DNA of 64,000 nt from Pseudoalteromonas spongiae UST010723-006 (GCF_000238255.3 NZ_CP011039.1:1041001-1105000), one strand, 5' to 3'; shown: positions 46,447 through 56,280, counted from the first letter of the stretch. A program made the numbers and translations. The notes: generated by a model not told the origin, from the sequence alone.

Positions 46447-48627
46447 ATGAAAAAAACACTTTTAGCATTAGCAATTGCAAGCTGTGCAACGTCCGTTGTT
46501 GCAAAAGATAACAAAGCAAACGATATCGAGCACATCACCATTATTAGTCACGGTGACAAACTGCGTACAGAGTCTGGTTCAGCAACCCTTGTTTCAGAAG
46601 TAGAACTCGAAAAATATGAATACGATGATATTCACCGTATTTTAGCCAAAGTACCGGGCGTAAATATTCGTGAAGAAGACGGTTATGGCCTGCGTCCAAA
46701 TATTGGCTTTCGTGGTGTTACACCTGAGCGTAGTAAAAAAGTAACTATTTTAGAAGACGGTGTCTTAATTGGCCCGGCGCCATACTCAGCGCCGGCGGCA
46801 TACTATTTTCCAGTCACTACGCGAATGACCGCAGTAGAAGTGTTTAAAGGCCCTGCGGCAATTAAGCACGGCCCGCAAACGGTTGCAGGTACGCTTAATA
46901 TGGTTACGCGCCAAGTACCATTTGAAATGACCGGTGGTTTGGATCTAGCAACGGGCACCGATGGCTATCAAAAAGCGCACGGATATTTTGGTACTGAAGT
47001 AGCCAAAAATTTGGGTGTACTAGTTGAAGGTGTTCGTTTACAAGCGGATGGTTTTAAGGAAATCGATAACGGTGGTGATTCAGGCTTTAAAAAGAATGAT
47101 TTACTCGTTAAAACTAAATATTTGTTAGACGGACAAGCGTTCGACCAAAGTTTTGAACTTAAGCTTTCTTACGCAGATGAAAACTCAGATGAAACTTACC
47201 TAGGGTTAACGGATGCGGACTTTAATGCAAATCCGTATCGTCGCTACGCGGCTTCTCAACCTGCGAATATGGACACTGAGCATACGCAAATTATGTTTAC
47301 CCATAATCTCTCAAACGATGTTTTCTCTGCAACAACGCGTGTTTATCGCAACGACTACGAGCGTGCTTGGCGAAAATTAGGTAGCTTAACAAGTTCAAGT
47401 GCAAGTTTGTCGGCAATTATGACAAACCCAGAATTACATGAACGAGAATATGCTGTTATAACTGGTGAGCAAAACTCAGTGCTAGATGGTGAAACATCAA
47501 TGTTCTTAGTTATGGGTACCAATGACCGCGAATACTATTCACAGGGTATTCAAATTGATGCCGACTACGAATTTTCACTTGGTGGTTTAGATCATAAGTT
47601 AGCATTCGGCGTGCGTTATCATGAAGATGAAATTGAGCGTAAACACTTTAGTGAAAACTATCAGATGCTTGATGGTTACGCTGAAAAAACAGCTGGTGAT
47701 AAAGTATTTACTACAACCAATATCGAAAATACTGAGGCGCTTTCAGTTTATATTGAAGACACGGTAAAACTTGGCAACTTAACGGTGTCTGCGGGTGTTC
47801 GTGGCGAAGATATGGATATGTACTACACCGACCTTGTGGACAAAGACGATTGGCAACGTAAATCAACTCAAATTTGGCTACCTGGCGTGAGCGGTTTTTA
47901 TCAAGTGACAGAAAACGCAGGCGTGTTATTTGGTGTGCATCAAGGTTTTGTGCCAAGCAGTCCGCAACAGGCATCTGATGTTAAAGTTGAGAAAAGCATT
48001 AACTATGAGTTTGGTGGTCGTTTTAACGACGGCGCAACTAACATCGAACTAGTTAGCTTTTTTAATGACTACAGCAACTTAAAAGAAAGCTGCTCACAGT
48101 CAAGTTGTGGTACACAAGGCGACCTTGACCGCGAGTTTAACGGTGGCGAAGTGAATGTGTATGGCTTGGAAGCACAGTTACGTCAAAGCTATCCAATTAG
48201 TACACAATTTGATATGCCATATAGCTTCACTTATACCTATACCAAATCTGAGTTTTTAGAAAGCTTTGAATCAGATTTTGAACAGTGGGGGGATATTTCG
48301 GATGGCGACTCAGTACAGTATTTACCTGAACATCAATTGAACTTTGAAATCGGTTTAGCGGCGAATAATTGGGAAACCAATTTAATCGTTAAATACGTAA
48401 GCGAAATGGATGAAGCCGCAGGTGATAATGTTACGTTATCGGGCTTTAAAACCGAGTCGAGCGTTATTGTAGATGTATCCGCATCGTATGATCTTGGTCA
48501 ATATGGCCGCATTTACGGCAAGGTTGATAACCTAACTGATGAAGCGTACATTATTAGTCGCCGCCCGTATGGCGCAAGACCAAATAAGCCAAGACAGTTT
48601 GTAATTGGTTACAAATACCAGTTTTAA
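46447..48627 (+). CDS. TonB-dependent receptor, FecA-like
   Basis: 726 aa. Signal peptide (MKKTLLALAIASCATSVVA), TonB box region (DIEHITIISHGDKLR), plug (about 40-160, with RPNIGFRGVTPERSKKVTILEDG and GPAAIKHGPQTVAGTLNMVTR) and a barrel ending GYKYQF. The plug is closest to the ferric dicitrate receptor FecA group, but there is no N-terminal signalling extension. Being behind a Fur box with DUF4856 and imelysin partners, it probably imports an iron complex; citrate is only a guess. Confidence 0.92.
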   Translation: MKKTLLALAIASCATSVVAKDNKANDIEHITIISHGDKLRTESGSATLVSEVELEKYEYDDIHRILAKVPGVNIREEDGYGLRPNIGFRGVTPERSKKVTILEDGVLIGPAPYSAPAAYYFPVTTRMTAVEVFKGPAAIKHGPQTVAGTLNMVTRQVPFEMTGGLDLATGTDGYQKAHGYFGTEVAKNLGVLVEGVRLQADGFKEIDNGGDSGFKKNDLLVKTKYLLDGQAFDQSFELKLSYADENSDETYLGLTDADFNANPYRRYAASQPANMDTEHTQIMFTHNLSNDVFSATTRVYRNDYERAWRKLGSLTSSSASLSAIMTNPELHEREYAVITGEQNSVLDGETSMFLVMGTNDREYYSQGIQIDADYEFSLGGLDHKLAFGVRYHEDEIERKHFSENYQMLDGYAEKTAGDKVFTTTNIENTEALSVYIEDTVKLGNLTVSAGVRGEDMDMYYTDLVDKDDWQRKSTQIWLPGVSGFYQVTENAGVLFGVHQGFVPSSPQQASDVKVEKSINYEFGGRFNDGATNIELVSFFNDYSNLKESCSQSSCGTQGDLDREFNGGEVNVYGLEAQLRQSYPISTQFDMPYSFTYTYTKSEFLESFESDFEQWGDISDGDSVQYLPEHQLNFEIGLAANNWETNLIVKYVSEMDEAAGDNVTLSGFKTESSVIVDVSASYDLGQYGRIYGKVDNLTDEAYIISRRPYGARPNKPRQFVIGYKYQF

Positions 48628-48644
48628 GCTTTGGCATTGCGAAT

Positions 48645-48667
48645 AAGGGGCTATCGGCCCCTTTTTT
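48645..48667 (+). terminator. terminator after the TonB receptor gene
   Basis: AAGGGGC / GCCCCTT stem with TATCG loop and six T; the next gene starts only 13 nt further, so it may be read through or have its own promoter upstream. Confidence 0.8.
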
Positions 48668-48679
48668 GTAGGAACTGCT

Positions 48680-49696
48680 GTGTTAGAGATATTTTCAACA
48701 AGTTTAAGCGAACTACCGCGTTATTTTAGCGATGCGAATAAACGTATTTTTTACCTTTATTTGTTAAGTGCGGTGGCGTTAGCGCTGCCGGTGTATTTTG
48801 CTGCAACAAAACAGCGTACAACGTTAGGCTTTTTTAAATTCTTATTCCCAAAATCAGTTTGGTTAGCAAAAAGTGCCAAGCAAGATTATGCTTTGTGGGT
48901 AGTTAATAAACTGATCAAAGCCTTAATGTTCGGCCCTATTGTATTAACAATGGCACCGATAGCAATTGCGCTAAGTGACGCTTTAGAATGGCTGTTCGGT
49001 CGCACAGAGCCGTTGGCATTGGCCAAGTGGCAAGTAATCACTATTTTCACTTTTCTACTTTTTATTATTGATGACTTAACGCGTTTTTTACTGCACTACG
49101 CTCTGCATAAAATACCGTTTTTATGGGAATTTCATAAAGTACATCACAGCGCAAAAGTACTTACGCCATTTACCATTTACCGTTCTCACCCTGTGGAGAG
49201 TTATTTATACGCGTGCCGTATGGCAATCGTACAAGGAACCGCAGTGGGTATAGGCTACTATTTATTTGCCGATGCAATTAGTATGTTTGATGTGTTAGGT
49301 GCCAATGTGTTTGTGTTTTTGTTTAATGTTTTTGGCGCAAATTTACGCCACTCACATATTTGGTTGTCGTGGGGCGATAAGTTGGAAGGCGTTTTTATTA
49401 GCCCTGCACAACATCAAATCCATCACAGTGATAACCCCAAACACTTTGATACGAACTTGGGTTCCGCACTGGCTATTTGGGACCGTATGACAGGTACCCT
49501 CATTAAAGCATCAGAAGTTGGCAAGATTTCCATTGGTGTAGGGCAGTATGATTGCGGCCATGATTCGTTATTTGCGATTTATAGTAAACCGTTTTTAGAG
49601 TCTGCAAAATCATTAAAGCTAAGTGCTAAAAAAGGCATAAATAAAATAGTGCCGAATAAAGACAAGGTCACCAATGACAAAAAACCGAGCATCTAA
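48680..49696 (+). CDS. sterol desaturase / fatty acid hydroxylase family membrane protein
   Basis: 338 aa, GTG start at 48680 with AGGA 7 nt before. Four or so membrane helices and the eight-histidine di-iron pattern of the superfamily: HYALH, HKVHHS, and QHQIHHSDN. These enzymes hydroxylate or desaturate lipids; the bacterial substrate is usually unknown. It follows the iron-regulated set across a terminator. A di-iron enzyme beside iron uptake genes is suggestive but not proof of co-regulation. The terminator stem overlaps its stop codon. Confidence 0.87.
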   Translation: MLEIFSTSLSELPRYFSDANKRIFYLYLLSAVALALPVYFAATKQRTTLGFFKFLFPKSVWLAKSAKQDYALWVVNKLIKALMFGPIVLTMAPIAIALSDALEWLFGRTEPLALAKWQVITIFTFLLFIIDDLTRFLLHYALHKIPFLWEFHKVHHSAKVLTPFTIYRSHPVESYLYACRMAIVQGTAVGIGYYLFADAISMFDVLGANVFVFLFNVFGANLRHSHIWLSWGDKLEGVFISPAQHQIHHSDNPKHFDTNLGSALAIWDRMTGTLIKASEVGKISIGVGQYDCGHDSLFAIYSKPFLESAKSLKLSAKKGINKIVPNKDKVTNDKKPSI

Positions 49697-49709
49697 GGCT
49701 CGGTTTTTT
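49679..49709. terminator. terminator overlapping the desaturase stop codon
   Basis: AAAAAACCGAGC / GCTCGGTTTTTT with the TAA stop inside the loop; shared with converging pepD. Confidence 0.88.
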
Positions 49710-49727
49710 ATAACGCGTAGACGAAAT

Positions 49728-51182
49728 TTAGTTTTTATTCGGAATATTACCTAGTACTTCAACGAGTAGGTTGAAAAACGGCTCAACTGTATCGATTTTC
49801 ACTTTTTCATCTGGCGAATGCGGAAAGCGAATCGTCGGTCCAAACGACACCATATCCCAATGTGGGTAAGCATCCTTAAACAAGCCACATTCAAGTCCAG
49901 CATGGATCACCATAATTTTAGGTAATGTGCCAAACATACCTTGATAGGTTTCACGTAAAATATCTTTAATTTCAGAATCGTCTTTTGGCTCCCAGCCAGG
50001 GTACGCACCTGTGAAAGTAACGCTCGCACCTACAAGGGCAAATGTTGATGCAATCATATTTTGCGTATTAGTGCGGGCAGAATCGATTAGTGAGCGAACC
50101 AGACATTTTACGCTAACAGCGTTTTCGTTTGTTAAAACAACACCTAAATTGGTCGATGTTTCAACGATGCCGTCGATGGTGTCACTCATGCGAATAACGC
50201 CGTTCACACAACCATTTATACTATTGATTACCGCTGACTGCGATACTTTAGCAAGTTGTTTTTCGGGTAATGGCGCATCAGCAACCGATAGCAAAATATT
50301 TGGCTCAACTTTACTTAATTCTGCTAAAAACAGTGAATTGATATTTTTAAGTGCATTAGCTAGTGTGTCTTTATCTTGGTCATCGATTACTAGCGTTACT
50401 TCTGCTTCGCGTGGAATTGCGTTTCTCAGTGAGCCGCCTTGTAAGTTGGCAATGGCAAAGTCGATATCTAATAAACTTAATGCACGCACTAATAGTTTAT
50501 TTGCGTTTGCGCGACCTAAGTGAATATCAACACCCGAATGACCGCCTTTTAAACCGTTAAGTGATACGTTAATAGCTGATTTAGTTGTATCTGTCGCTTC
50601 CCATTCGATTGGCAGCTCAATGTTTACATCAATACCGCCTGCGCAGCCCATGTAAACTTCGCCTTCATCTTCTGAGTCAGTGTTTAGTAAAATATCGCCT
50701 TCTAGCCAACCTGCTTCAAGGCCGAAAGCACCTGTCATACCGGCTTCTTCGTCTATGGTAACTAATACTTCAAGCGGACCATGTTGGATATCTTTGCTGG
50801 CTAAAACAGCAAGGCTTGCCGAAAGGCCAATGCCGTTATCTGCACCTAATGTTGTGCCATTTGCTGTTACCCATTCACCATCTACATAAGCTTCAATTGG
50901 GTCGTTGATAAAGTCGTGCTCTTTATCATTATTTTTTTGCGGCACCATGTCCATATGCGCTTGTAAAATCACACCTTTGCGATTTTCCATACCGATTGTT
51001 GCAGGTTTTTTAATAATTAGGTTGCCTACTTTGTCTTCTTTAACATCAAGACCAAGCTCGGTAGCGAATTGTTGGATCCACGCAGAAATTTTTTGCTCGT
51101 GTTTGCTCGGGTGTGGAATGCTGCATATTTTTTCGAAAATTTGCCACAGTGGCTGTGGTGATAACTGAGAAAGTTGAGTCAC
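49728..51182 (-). CDS. pepD: aminoacyl-histidine dipeptidase (peptidase D)
   Basis: 484 aa M20-family dizinc peptidase, GTG start with AGGA 7 nt upstream. Zinc motifs: QAHMDMVPQ, GADNGIGLSA, DEEAGMTGAFGL, NTDSEDEGE, and the C-terminal HAGLECG. It splits carnosine-like X-His dipeptides and other dipeptides in the cytosol. Family length is matched. Upstream genes on the same strand are small proteins 17 nt or more away. Confidence 0.95.
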   Translation of the reverse strand: MTQLSQLSPQPLWQIFEKICSIPHPSKHEQKISAWIQQFATELGLDVKEDKVGNLIIKKPATIGMENRKGVILQAHMDMVPQKNNDKEHDFINDPIEAYVDGEWVTANGTTLGADNGIGLSASLAVLASKDIQHGPLEVLVTIDEEAGMTGAFGLEAGWLEGDILLNTDSEDEGEVYMGCAGGIDVNIELPIEWEATDTTKSAINVSLNGLKGGHSGVDIHLGRANANKLLVRALSLLDIDFAIANLQGGSLRNAIPREAEVTLVIDDQDKDTLANALKNINSLFLAELSKVEPNILLSVADAPLPEKQLAKVSQSAVINSINGCVNGVIRMSDTIDGIVETSTNLGVVLTNENAVSVKCLVRSLIDSARTNTQNMIASTFALVGASVTFTGAYPGWEPKDDSEIKDILRETYQGMFGTLPKIMVIHAGLECGLFKDAYPHWDMVSFGPTIRFPHSPDEKVKIDTVEPFFNLLVEVLGNIPNKN

Positions 51183-51199
51183 AGTGTGTTCCTTGAATA

Positions 51200-51415
51200 T
51201 TAATTAAGTAATGGCATTAACACTTTTTCAAGGCCATTACGTTTCACTTCATAAATTAACGCAAGTTGCTGTCCAAGCTTTCCCTCAGGGAAGCCTTTTT
51301 GTTTAAACCAAACAAGGTAAGGTTCAGGTAATTTTAGCAGTGGGCAGCCGGCATATTTACCAAACGGCATAGGCTGATTGATTGCTTCCAATAAAGCGTG
51401 TTTATCTGCGAGCAT
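51200..51415 (-). CDS. DUF3820 family small protein
   Basis: 71 aa. Contains the family core PMPFGKYAGCPLLKLPEPYLVWFKQKGFP (18-46). Known as a 'putative quorum-sensing-regulated virulence factor' family; the function is unproven. It lies 17 nt upstream of pepD, likely co-transcribed. Confidence 0.85.
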   Translation of the reverse strand: MLADKHALLEAINQPMPFGKYAGCPLLKLPEPYLVWFKQKGFPEGKLGQQLALIYEVKRNGLEKVLMPLLN

Positions 51416-51453
51416 AAATAAAGTGAGATTGTGAAAGTCTCAGCTAGTATACC

Positions 51454-51705
51454 TTAATGGCAATTAATTTTGACTGGTTTTGAGGGAGTGAACCCTTTTT
51501 CTCGCAATAAATTATCGAGTTGATTTACAGGTAAATGATGTTGCGGGTTATGGCGCAGGGCATGGGTTTTTGGCACCGCGTATTTATCAAGCAGTAAAAA
51601 ATAAAATGTGCGCTTGGCTAAGTCTGAATCAAGGTGTTTAAGTTCATTGCTGATAAAATCACGCATTTCGGGTGATAATGCGGTTTTTTTAGGATGTTGC
51701 TGCAT
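51454..51705 (-). CDS. small conserved-looking protein of unknown function
   Basis: 83 aa from ATG 51703-51705; a GTG two codons earlier is possible. Soluble, His/Lys-rich, mostly helical (PEMRDFISNELKHLDSDLAKRTFYFLLLDKYAVPK). I do not recognise the family. Same strand as DUF3820 and pepD, 38 nt upstream of the former. Confidence 0.6.
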   Translation of the reverse strand: MQQHPKKTALSPEMRDFISNELKHLDSDLAKRTFYFLLLDKYAVPKTHALRHNPQHHLPVNQLDNLLREKGFTPSKPVKINCH

Positions 51706-51806
51706 AGTCACGTCATTCAGAGTAATGGATAGGTAAATATTACTCTGAATAACGTCAAAAGTGTTACAAAAATGTAAATGAACGTAATCGTGCTAAGTGG
51801 TTTATG

Positions 51807-53387
51807 CTAGCTCGCTTTAGAAAACACCTTTTCTTTTACGTGTTCGGCAAAACCGCTACCAGCTTCTAAGTAAAAGTTAAAGGTTGAATGAACACCCATA
51901 TCTTCTAGCTCTTTTTGTTGGTCGCGATAGTTGGCGATTGCGGTAACTTGACCAGAGAAGCCCGACGCTTTTAGCTGCTCAAGGGCGTACAGGTTTTGCG
52001 CGTGTTTTGGCATGGCTAACATTACCATTTCTACGTCTGAGTGGTTAATGCGGTTCCAAAAATCGGGATCGGTGGCATCGGCTAAAATGGCAAATCGATC
52101 GCGCTTGATATGCTTTTCTACTGTGTCAGGGTTAATATCTACACCGGCGACCGATTCAGGGTAGCTTTGCGCAATTGTTTCATAGGCACCAGTGCCAACA
52201 CGGCCCATACCAAAGATCAAGATTTTCGCTTTGTTTAAGTTAACCGGCATTTCTTCGGCTAAGCGTTTGCTCGATTCAAAGCGCAGTAAGAAATTCTCAT
52301 ATTTTACGTAAAGCTCGTTTGATTTGTTATTAAGCGGTGACGCAATAATAAAGGTTATGGATACCGCAATTGCAAGTACCGCGAGCCATTCGCCCGTTAA
52401 CCAGCCACTCGATACGGCTAGCGCACAGACAATCAAGCCAAATTCACTGTAATTTGATAATGAAAATGCACCGAGTAGGGAAGTACGCGCACGCAAGTGG
52501 AAAGCGTTAGTAAATAGGTAATAAAGTAGCACTTTAAGGGGTAACACAATAATTAAAACTGCGGCAACTAAGAGTGCATTGAGCGTGAGCTCGGCATTCA
52601 GGCCAATCGTTAAAAAGAATCCGACTAAGAAGAGATCTTTAAAGCTTAATAGTGCCTTAGAGAGTTCGCTTGCCTTTTTATGTGGCGCTAAGATCATACC
52701 AATAATCAGTGCGCCTAAATCACCTTTTAAGCCCGCAAATTCAAATGCGTGATAGCCAACCACTAACGCAAAGAAGAAACCAAATAGGGGGAGCACTTCA
52801 CCGTGCTTTGAACGCGCAAGCATCCAGTAAAATACGGGTCTAATAAGTGGCAAGGCAAGTACCAATGCGATTGCCCAATAGTTTGGCAGTTTACCTGTAC
52901 TAATCGCTAAGAAAACAACAGCAAAGATGTCTTGCATTACTAAAATACCGATGGCGACTTTACCGTGTAAGCTGGCCATTTCACCGCGTTCTTCAAGTAC
53001 TTTTACCGCGAAAACGGTGGATGAAAAGCTTAGTGCAAACGCCAAAATCGCCGCGGATTGACTCGATAACTCAGAAAATAGAGGCAGTTTTAACCAGCTG
53101 AGCCCCAGTAAAGCCGCCCAAAACAACACGCTACATAATACAATATGTAAGGTTGCAGGCCCCCAAACTTGGGCTTTTATTAGATTGCCAATCTTTAATT
53201 TTAGGCCAATGCTAAATAGCAGTAAGGTGACACCTAGATTAGCCATTGTTTCAAGCAACTCGGTACTTTGATACCCCGCAAGATTAAGCACAAAACCGGC
53301 ACATAAGAAGCCGATCAGCGGTGGTAATTTAAACTGTAAAATAATGAAGCCGCAAATAAAGGCTGTTGCGTAAAACAATAATTCCAT
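51807..53387 (-). CDS. Kef-type cation:proton antiporter with TrkA-N domain
   Basis: 526 aa. About 12 transmembrane helices of the CPA2 Na_H_Exchanger fold (LPPLIGFLCAGFVLN, GLKGDLGALIIGMILAP), then a cytoplasmic RCK/TrkA-N domain with GMGRVG nucleotide motif (about 395). Probably potassium/proton antiport gated by a nucleotide or thiol signal. Closer to the YbaL/RosB-like group than to KefB/C, because the C-terminus stops after TrkA-N. Confidence 0.9.
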   Translation of the reverse strand: MELLFYATAFICGFIILQFKLPPLIGFLCAGFVLNLAGYQSTELLETMANLGVTLLLFSIGLKLKIGNLIKAQVWGPATLHIVLCSVLFWAALLGLSWLKLPLFSELSSQSAAILAFALSFSSTVFAVKVLEERGEMASLHGKVAIGILVMQDIFAVVFLAISTGKLPNYWAIALVLALPLIRPVFYWMLARSKHGEVLPLFGFFFALVVGYHAFEFAGLKGDLGALIIGMILAPHKKASELSKALLSFKDLFLVGFFLTIGLNAELTLNALLVAAVLIIVLPLKVLLYYLFTNAFHLRARTSLLGAFSLSNYSEFGLIVCALAVSSGWLTGEWLAVLAIAVSITFIIASPLNNKSNELYVKYENFLLRFESSKRLAEEMPVNLNKAKILIFGMGRVGTGAYETIAQSYPESVAGVDINPDTVEKHIKRDRFAILADATDPDFWNRINHSDVEMVMLAMPKHAQNLYALEQLKASGFSGQVTAIANYRDQQKELEDMGVHSTFNFYLEAGSGFAEHVKEKVFSKAS

Positions 53388-53600
53388 AGAGTATTTTATA
53401 ATTATCAGTTAAATAGTAAGGCTTTTCTTAGTCTATCTAAAAACACCCTGCTGTGCTACGAAATACGCTCAGCGCAAGCCAATCAAAGATGCAATCTAAA
53501 CTAAAATGTAATCAACTTTTAACAAGTATAACTTTTAACTGACAAATTAATATTTTTATGGTTAATATGCAGTATAAGTATAAAGAACAAGGTGAGTTAT

Positions 53601-54344
53601 ATGTTCAAAAAAGTTCTCGCATCTATCGGTATTGGTGCGGCAAAAGTGGATACCGTGCTACATACTGAGCATTTACTGCCAGGGCAAAAATTTTCAGCAG
53701 AAGTTATCATAACAGCAGGCGATGTAGAGCAAGATATTTCAGGATTAGAGTTAGCCTTAATGACTAAGGTTAAAGTAGAGTCAGACGAAGGCGAGTATTT
53801 TGCAGATCATGTGTTAGATAAATGGTCGATTGTCGATCAACGAACATTGCAGCCAGGTGAAGAATTACGTATTCCATTTGAAGCACGCTTGCACTCAGAA
53901 ACGCCAATTACTGAAATATCACAGGGCATTAATCAAAGCGTAGTTTGGATAGCGACTGGTTTAAATATTGATTTTGCGCTCGACGCAACCGACCGAGATC
54001 CGGTTTATGTATACCCAAATGAAGCGGTAAAAACCTTTATGCTAGCAATGGAAAAATTGGGCTATAAATTGGTTAAAAGTGATGTTGAAAAAGGCTATTT
54101 ACGTACTTCTAATTTCAATTCCACATCAGGGTGTTATCAAGAGCTTGAGTACAAGCCTGCAGGCCTAAAAGTGTTTGGTCCGAAGGAAGTTGAGTTGTCA
54201 TTTGTGCCTGAGGCATTGAAAACTCATGTGTTAATTGAAGTAGATCGAATGTTTGGCTCAGATGGTTACGCTGATTTGACCATTGAGCATGATCAGGTCA
54301 ACCTTAGCCAAATTTGCGATCAGCTAGAACATATTTTCAGCTAA
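53601..54344 (+). CDS. Spo0M family protein
   Basis: 247 aa from the ATG at 53601 (MFKKVLASIGIGAAKVDTVL) with AAGGTGAG just upstream; a GTG three codons before is less likely. It matches the SpoOM arrestin-like family (AKVDTVLHTEHLLPGQKFSAEVIITAGDVEQDISGLEL). Named from Bacillus sporulation control, but widespread in non-sporulating bacteria with unknown role. Cytosolic. Followed by a terminator. Confidence 0.88.
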   Translation: MFKKVLASIGIGAAKVDTVLHTEHLLPGQKFSAEVIITAGDVEQDISGLELALMTKVKVESDEGEYFADHVLDKWSIVDQRTLQPGEELRIPFEARLHSETPITEISQGINQSVVWIATGLNIDFALDATDRDPVYVYPNEAVKTFMLAMEKLGYKLVKSDVEKGYLRTSNFNSTSGCYQELEYKPAGLKVFGPKEVELSFVPEALKTHVLIEVDRMFGSDGYADLTIEHDQVNLSQICDQLEHIFS

Positions 54345-54360
54345 GCGAAGATAATTATCT

Positions 54361-54382
54361 AAGGGGCTTAGGCCCCTTTTTT
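54361..54382 (+). terminator. terminator of the Spo0M gene
   Basis: AAGGGGC / GCCCCTT stem with TTAG loop and six T, 16 nt past the stop; the elaA-like ATG follows 12 nt later. Confidence 0.85.
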
Positions 54383-54394
54383 ATTGGGTGCATA

Positions 54395-54850
54395 ATGACA
54401 AAATTTTATAGTAAAACATTTAATGAACTCACAACGGCAGAACTCTACGCCATTTTAAAGTTGCGCGTTGATGTCTTTGTGGTTGAACAAAACTGCCCGT
54501 ATGAAGAGCTTGATGGGTTAGATTGCGAGCCGCAAACCCAGCATATTATTGGTTATGACGATAATGACGTTGTCGCCTATGCGCGTTGTTTAGCGCCAAA
54601 GATTAACTATGAGAACAGCGCGGCGATTGGTCGAGTGCTCGTTAAAAAAGAGGCGCGAGGTAAAGGGCTTGCACATGCTATTGTGTCGCTTGCCAAAGAT
54701 ATTTGTATTTCACATTGGCCTGAGCAAGGGATTGAAATATCAGCGCAGTGTTATTTAACTGAGTTTTACACTGAACTTGGCTTTCAAGTAGACGGGCAAG
54801 AATACCTCGAAGATGGTATTCCGCATATTCATATGAAAGCGGTTTCGTAA
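54395..54850 (+). CDS. ElaA-type GNAT acetyltransferase
   Basis: 151 aa from ATG 54395 (MTKFYSKTFNELTTAELYAILKLR); longer starts overlap the preceding terminator. GNAT fold with acetyl-CoA loop RVLVKKEARGKGLAHAI (motif A, R/Q-x-x-G-x-G/A) and the ElaA hallmarks LKLRVDVFVVEQNCPYEELDGLD and GIPHIHM. Substrate unknown. Confidence 0.9.
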   Translation: MTKFYSKTFNELTTAELYAILKLRVDVFVVEQNCPYEELDGLDCEPQTQHIIGYDDNDVVAYARCLAPKINYENSAAIGRVLVKKEARGKGLAHAIVSLAKDICISHWPEQGIEISAQCYLTEFYTELGFQVDGQEYLEDGIPHIHMKAVS

Positions 54851-54874
54851 AAAAATTGCTAAGAGCCTAAAACT

Positions 54875-54904
54875 AAAAAGCCGATGAATACACATCGGCT
54901 TTTT
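54875..54904. terminator. shared terminator (GNAT / NSS transporter)
   Basis: AAAAAGCCGATG / CATCGGCTTTT stem with AATACA loop between converging genes. Confidence 0.9.
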
Positions 54905-54930
54905 GTTTATCTGTTTAAGTCTTCAGCTGG

Positions 54931-56280
54931 TTAGGTAAATGAATGAATAAATACCGCCGCAATAGCGAGCGGACACACAAATTTTGTGTACCATGGCCAG
55001 ATTTTCCAGAACACGCCTGATTCAACGTCTTCATTACCTTGTTTAATTTCTTCAACAAGTGAATTTCGTTGCCAAATCCATCCTGCGAAAATACAGCAGA
55101 ACATTGCGATAATTGGTTGACCATATTCTGTCGCCAATGTTGCCACAAAGTCGAGCATCGTACCGATGTTAAAAATAATCACAAAGCTGATTGCTAAAAT
55201 ACCAATACCAGTCCATGTAGTCGCAGTTTTACGCTCAATATTATGGCGCTCAACAAGATAAGATACAGGGCCTTCTAACATTGATATTGACGACGTAAGT
55301 GCGGCAATCGACATCAGGATAAAGAATGCCAAGCCAACAAACACACCCAGTTGGCCCATAGAATCAAATAAACTTGGTAAGACTTGGAATACAAGGGTTG
55401 GGCCTGCGAGCAGTGAGCCATCCTCAGCAAAAATTTGCACGCCTTGTTCCAACGCGACGTACATTGCTGGAATGACTAAAAGGCCTGCTAAAAACGCAAT
55501 CGATACGTCAATAAATGTTACTTGAGCGCCGATGGTAACCATATTTTCTTTTTTCGAAATATATGAACCATAGATCACCATTACACTAGTACCCAATGAT
55601 AGTGAAAAGAAAGCTTGGCCAAGTGCGCTAATTAGTAAGTCAGGATCAAGTACTCTTGAAATATCCGGGTTAAGGTAAGCTTCTAATCCTTTGTCTGCTC
55701 CATCTAAGGTTAATACATAGATGATCAGTAAGATAAGCAGAGCAATCATTGCAGGCATCAAACGCTTAGACCATTTCTCTATGCCATCTTCTACACCATT
55801 ACGAATAATAATCACGGTTAAAAACATAAAAATTGCACAGAAGAAAATATTGCGTGCCACGCTGTCGCTAACGGCCCACTCTGCAACGCTGGTGGCACCG
55901 ACGATGGTTGCACCTGCCTCTATGGCGTAAGATGTCATCCAACCGGCTAAAATACCGTAAAAGCTTAAAATAAGCGCTGCACAGACAATGCCGCCAAAGC
56001 CGACAATAAATGCGAAGCGTTTTTGTGTTTGCGTACGAGAAAGTTTTTCAAGAGAGGTTACGGCATTCGCTTGGCCGTATCGCCCAATTAGAATTTCAGC
56101 CATAAATGCAGGGTATGCTAGGCAAAACGCTAAAATTAAATACATTAATACAAACGCTGCACCACCATTAGTTGCCGTTTGTGTTGGGAAGCCCCAAATA
56201 TTGCCAAGACCAACAGCACTACCTGCTGCTGCCATGATAAATCCTAGTCGAGAGGAAAACTCTCCACGTGAAGCACTCAT
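54931..56280 (-). CDS. neurotransmitter:sodium symporter (NSS/SNF) family transporter
   Basis: 449 aa, 11-12 helices. Signature of the family at TM1: GFIMAAAGSAVGLGNIWGFPTQTATNGG (16-43), including the unwound substrate/Na+ site, and TM6 FFSLSLGTSVMVIYGSY. Imports amino acids with sodium, as in MhsT/LeuT relatives. 11-TM length typical of bacterial members. Substrate undetermined. Confidence 0.93.
   Translation of the reverse strand: MSASRGEFSSRLGFIMAAAGSAVGLGNIWGFPTQTATNGGAAFVLMYLILAFCLAYPAFMAEILIGRYGQANAVTSLEKLSRTQTQKRFAFIVGFGGIVCAALILSFYGILAGWMTSYAIEAGATIVGATSVAEWAVSDSVARNIFFCAIFMFLTVIIIRNGVEDGIEKWSKRLMPAMIALLILLIIYVLTLDGADKGLEAYLNPDISRVLDPDLLISALGQAFFSLSLGTSVMVIYGSYISKKENMVTIGAQVTFIDVSIAFLAGLLVIPAMYVALEQGVQIFAEDGSLLAGPTLVFQVLPSLFDSMGQLGVFVGLAFFILMSIAALTSSISMLEGPVSYLVERHNIERKTATTWTGIGILAISFVIIFNIGTMLDFVATLATEYGQPIIAMFCCIFAGWIWQRNSLVEEIKQGNEDVESGVFWKIWPWYTKFVCPLAIAAVFIHSFT

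Noticed and set aside
50011..50523. 170-codon frame antisense to pepD
   Set aside because: Antisense shadow of a conserved enzyme gene, no start signal and no family similarity.
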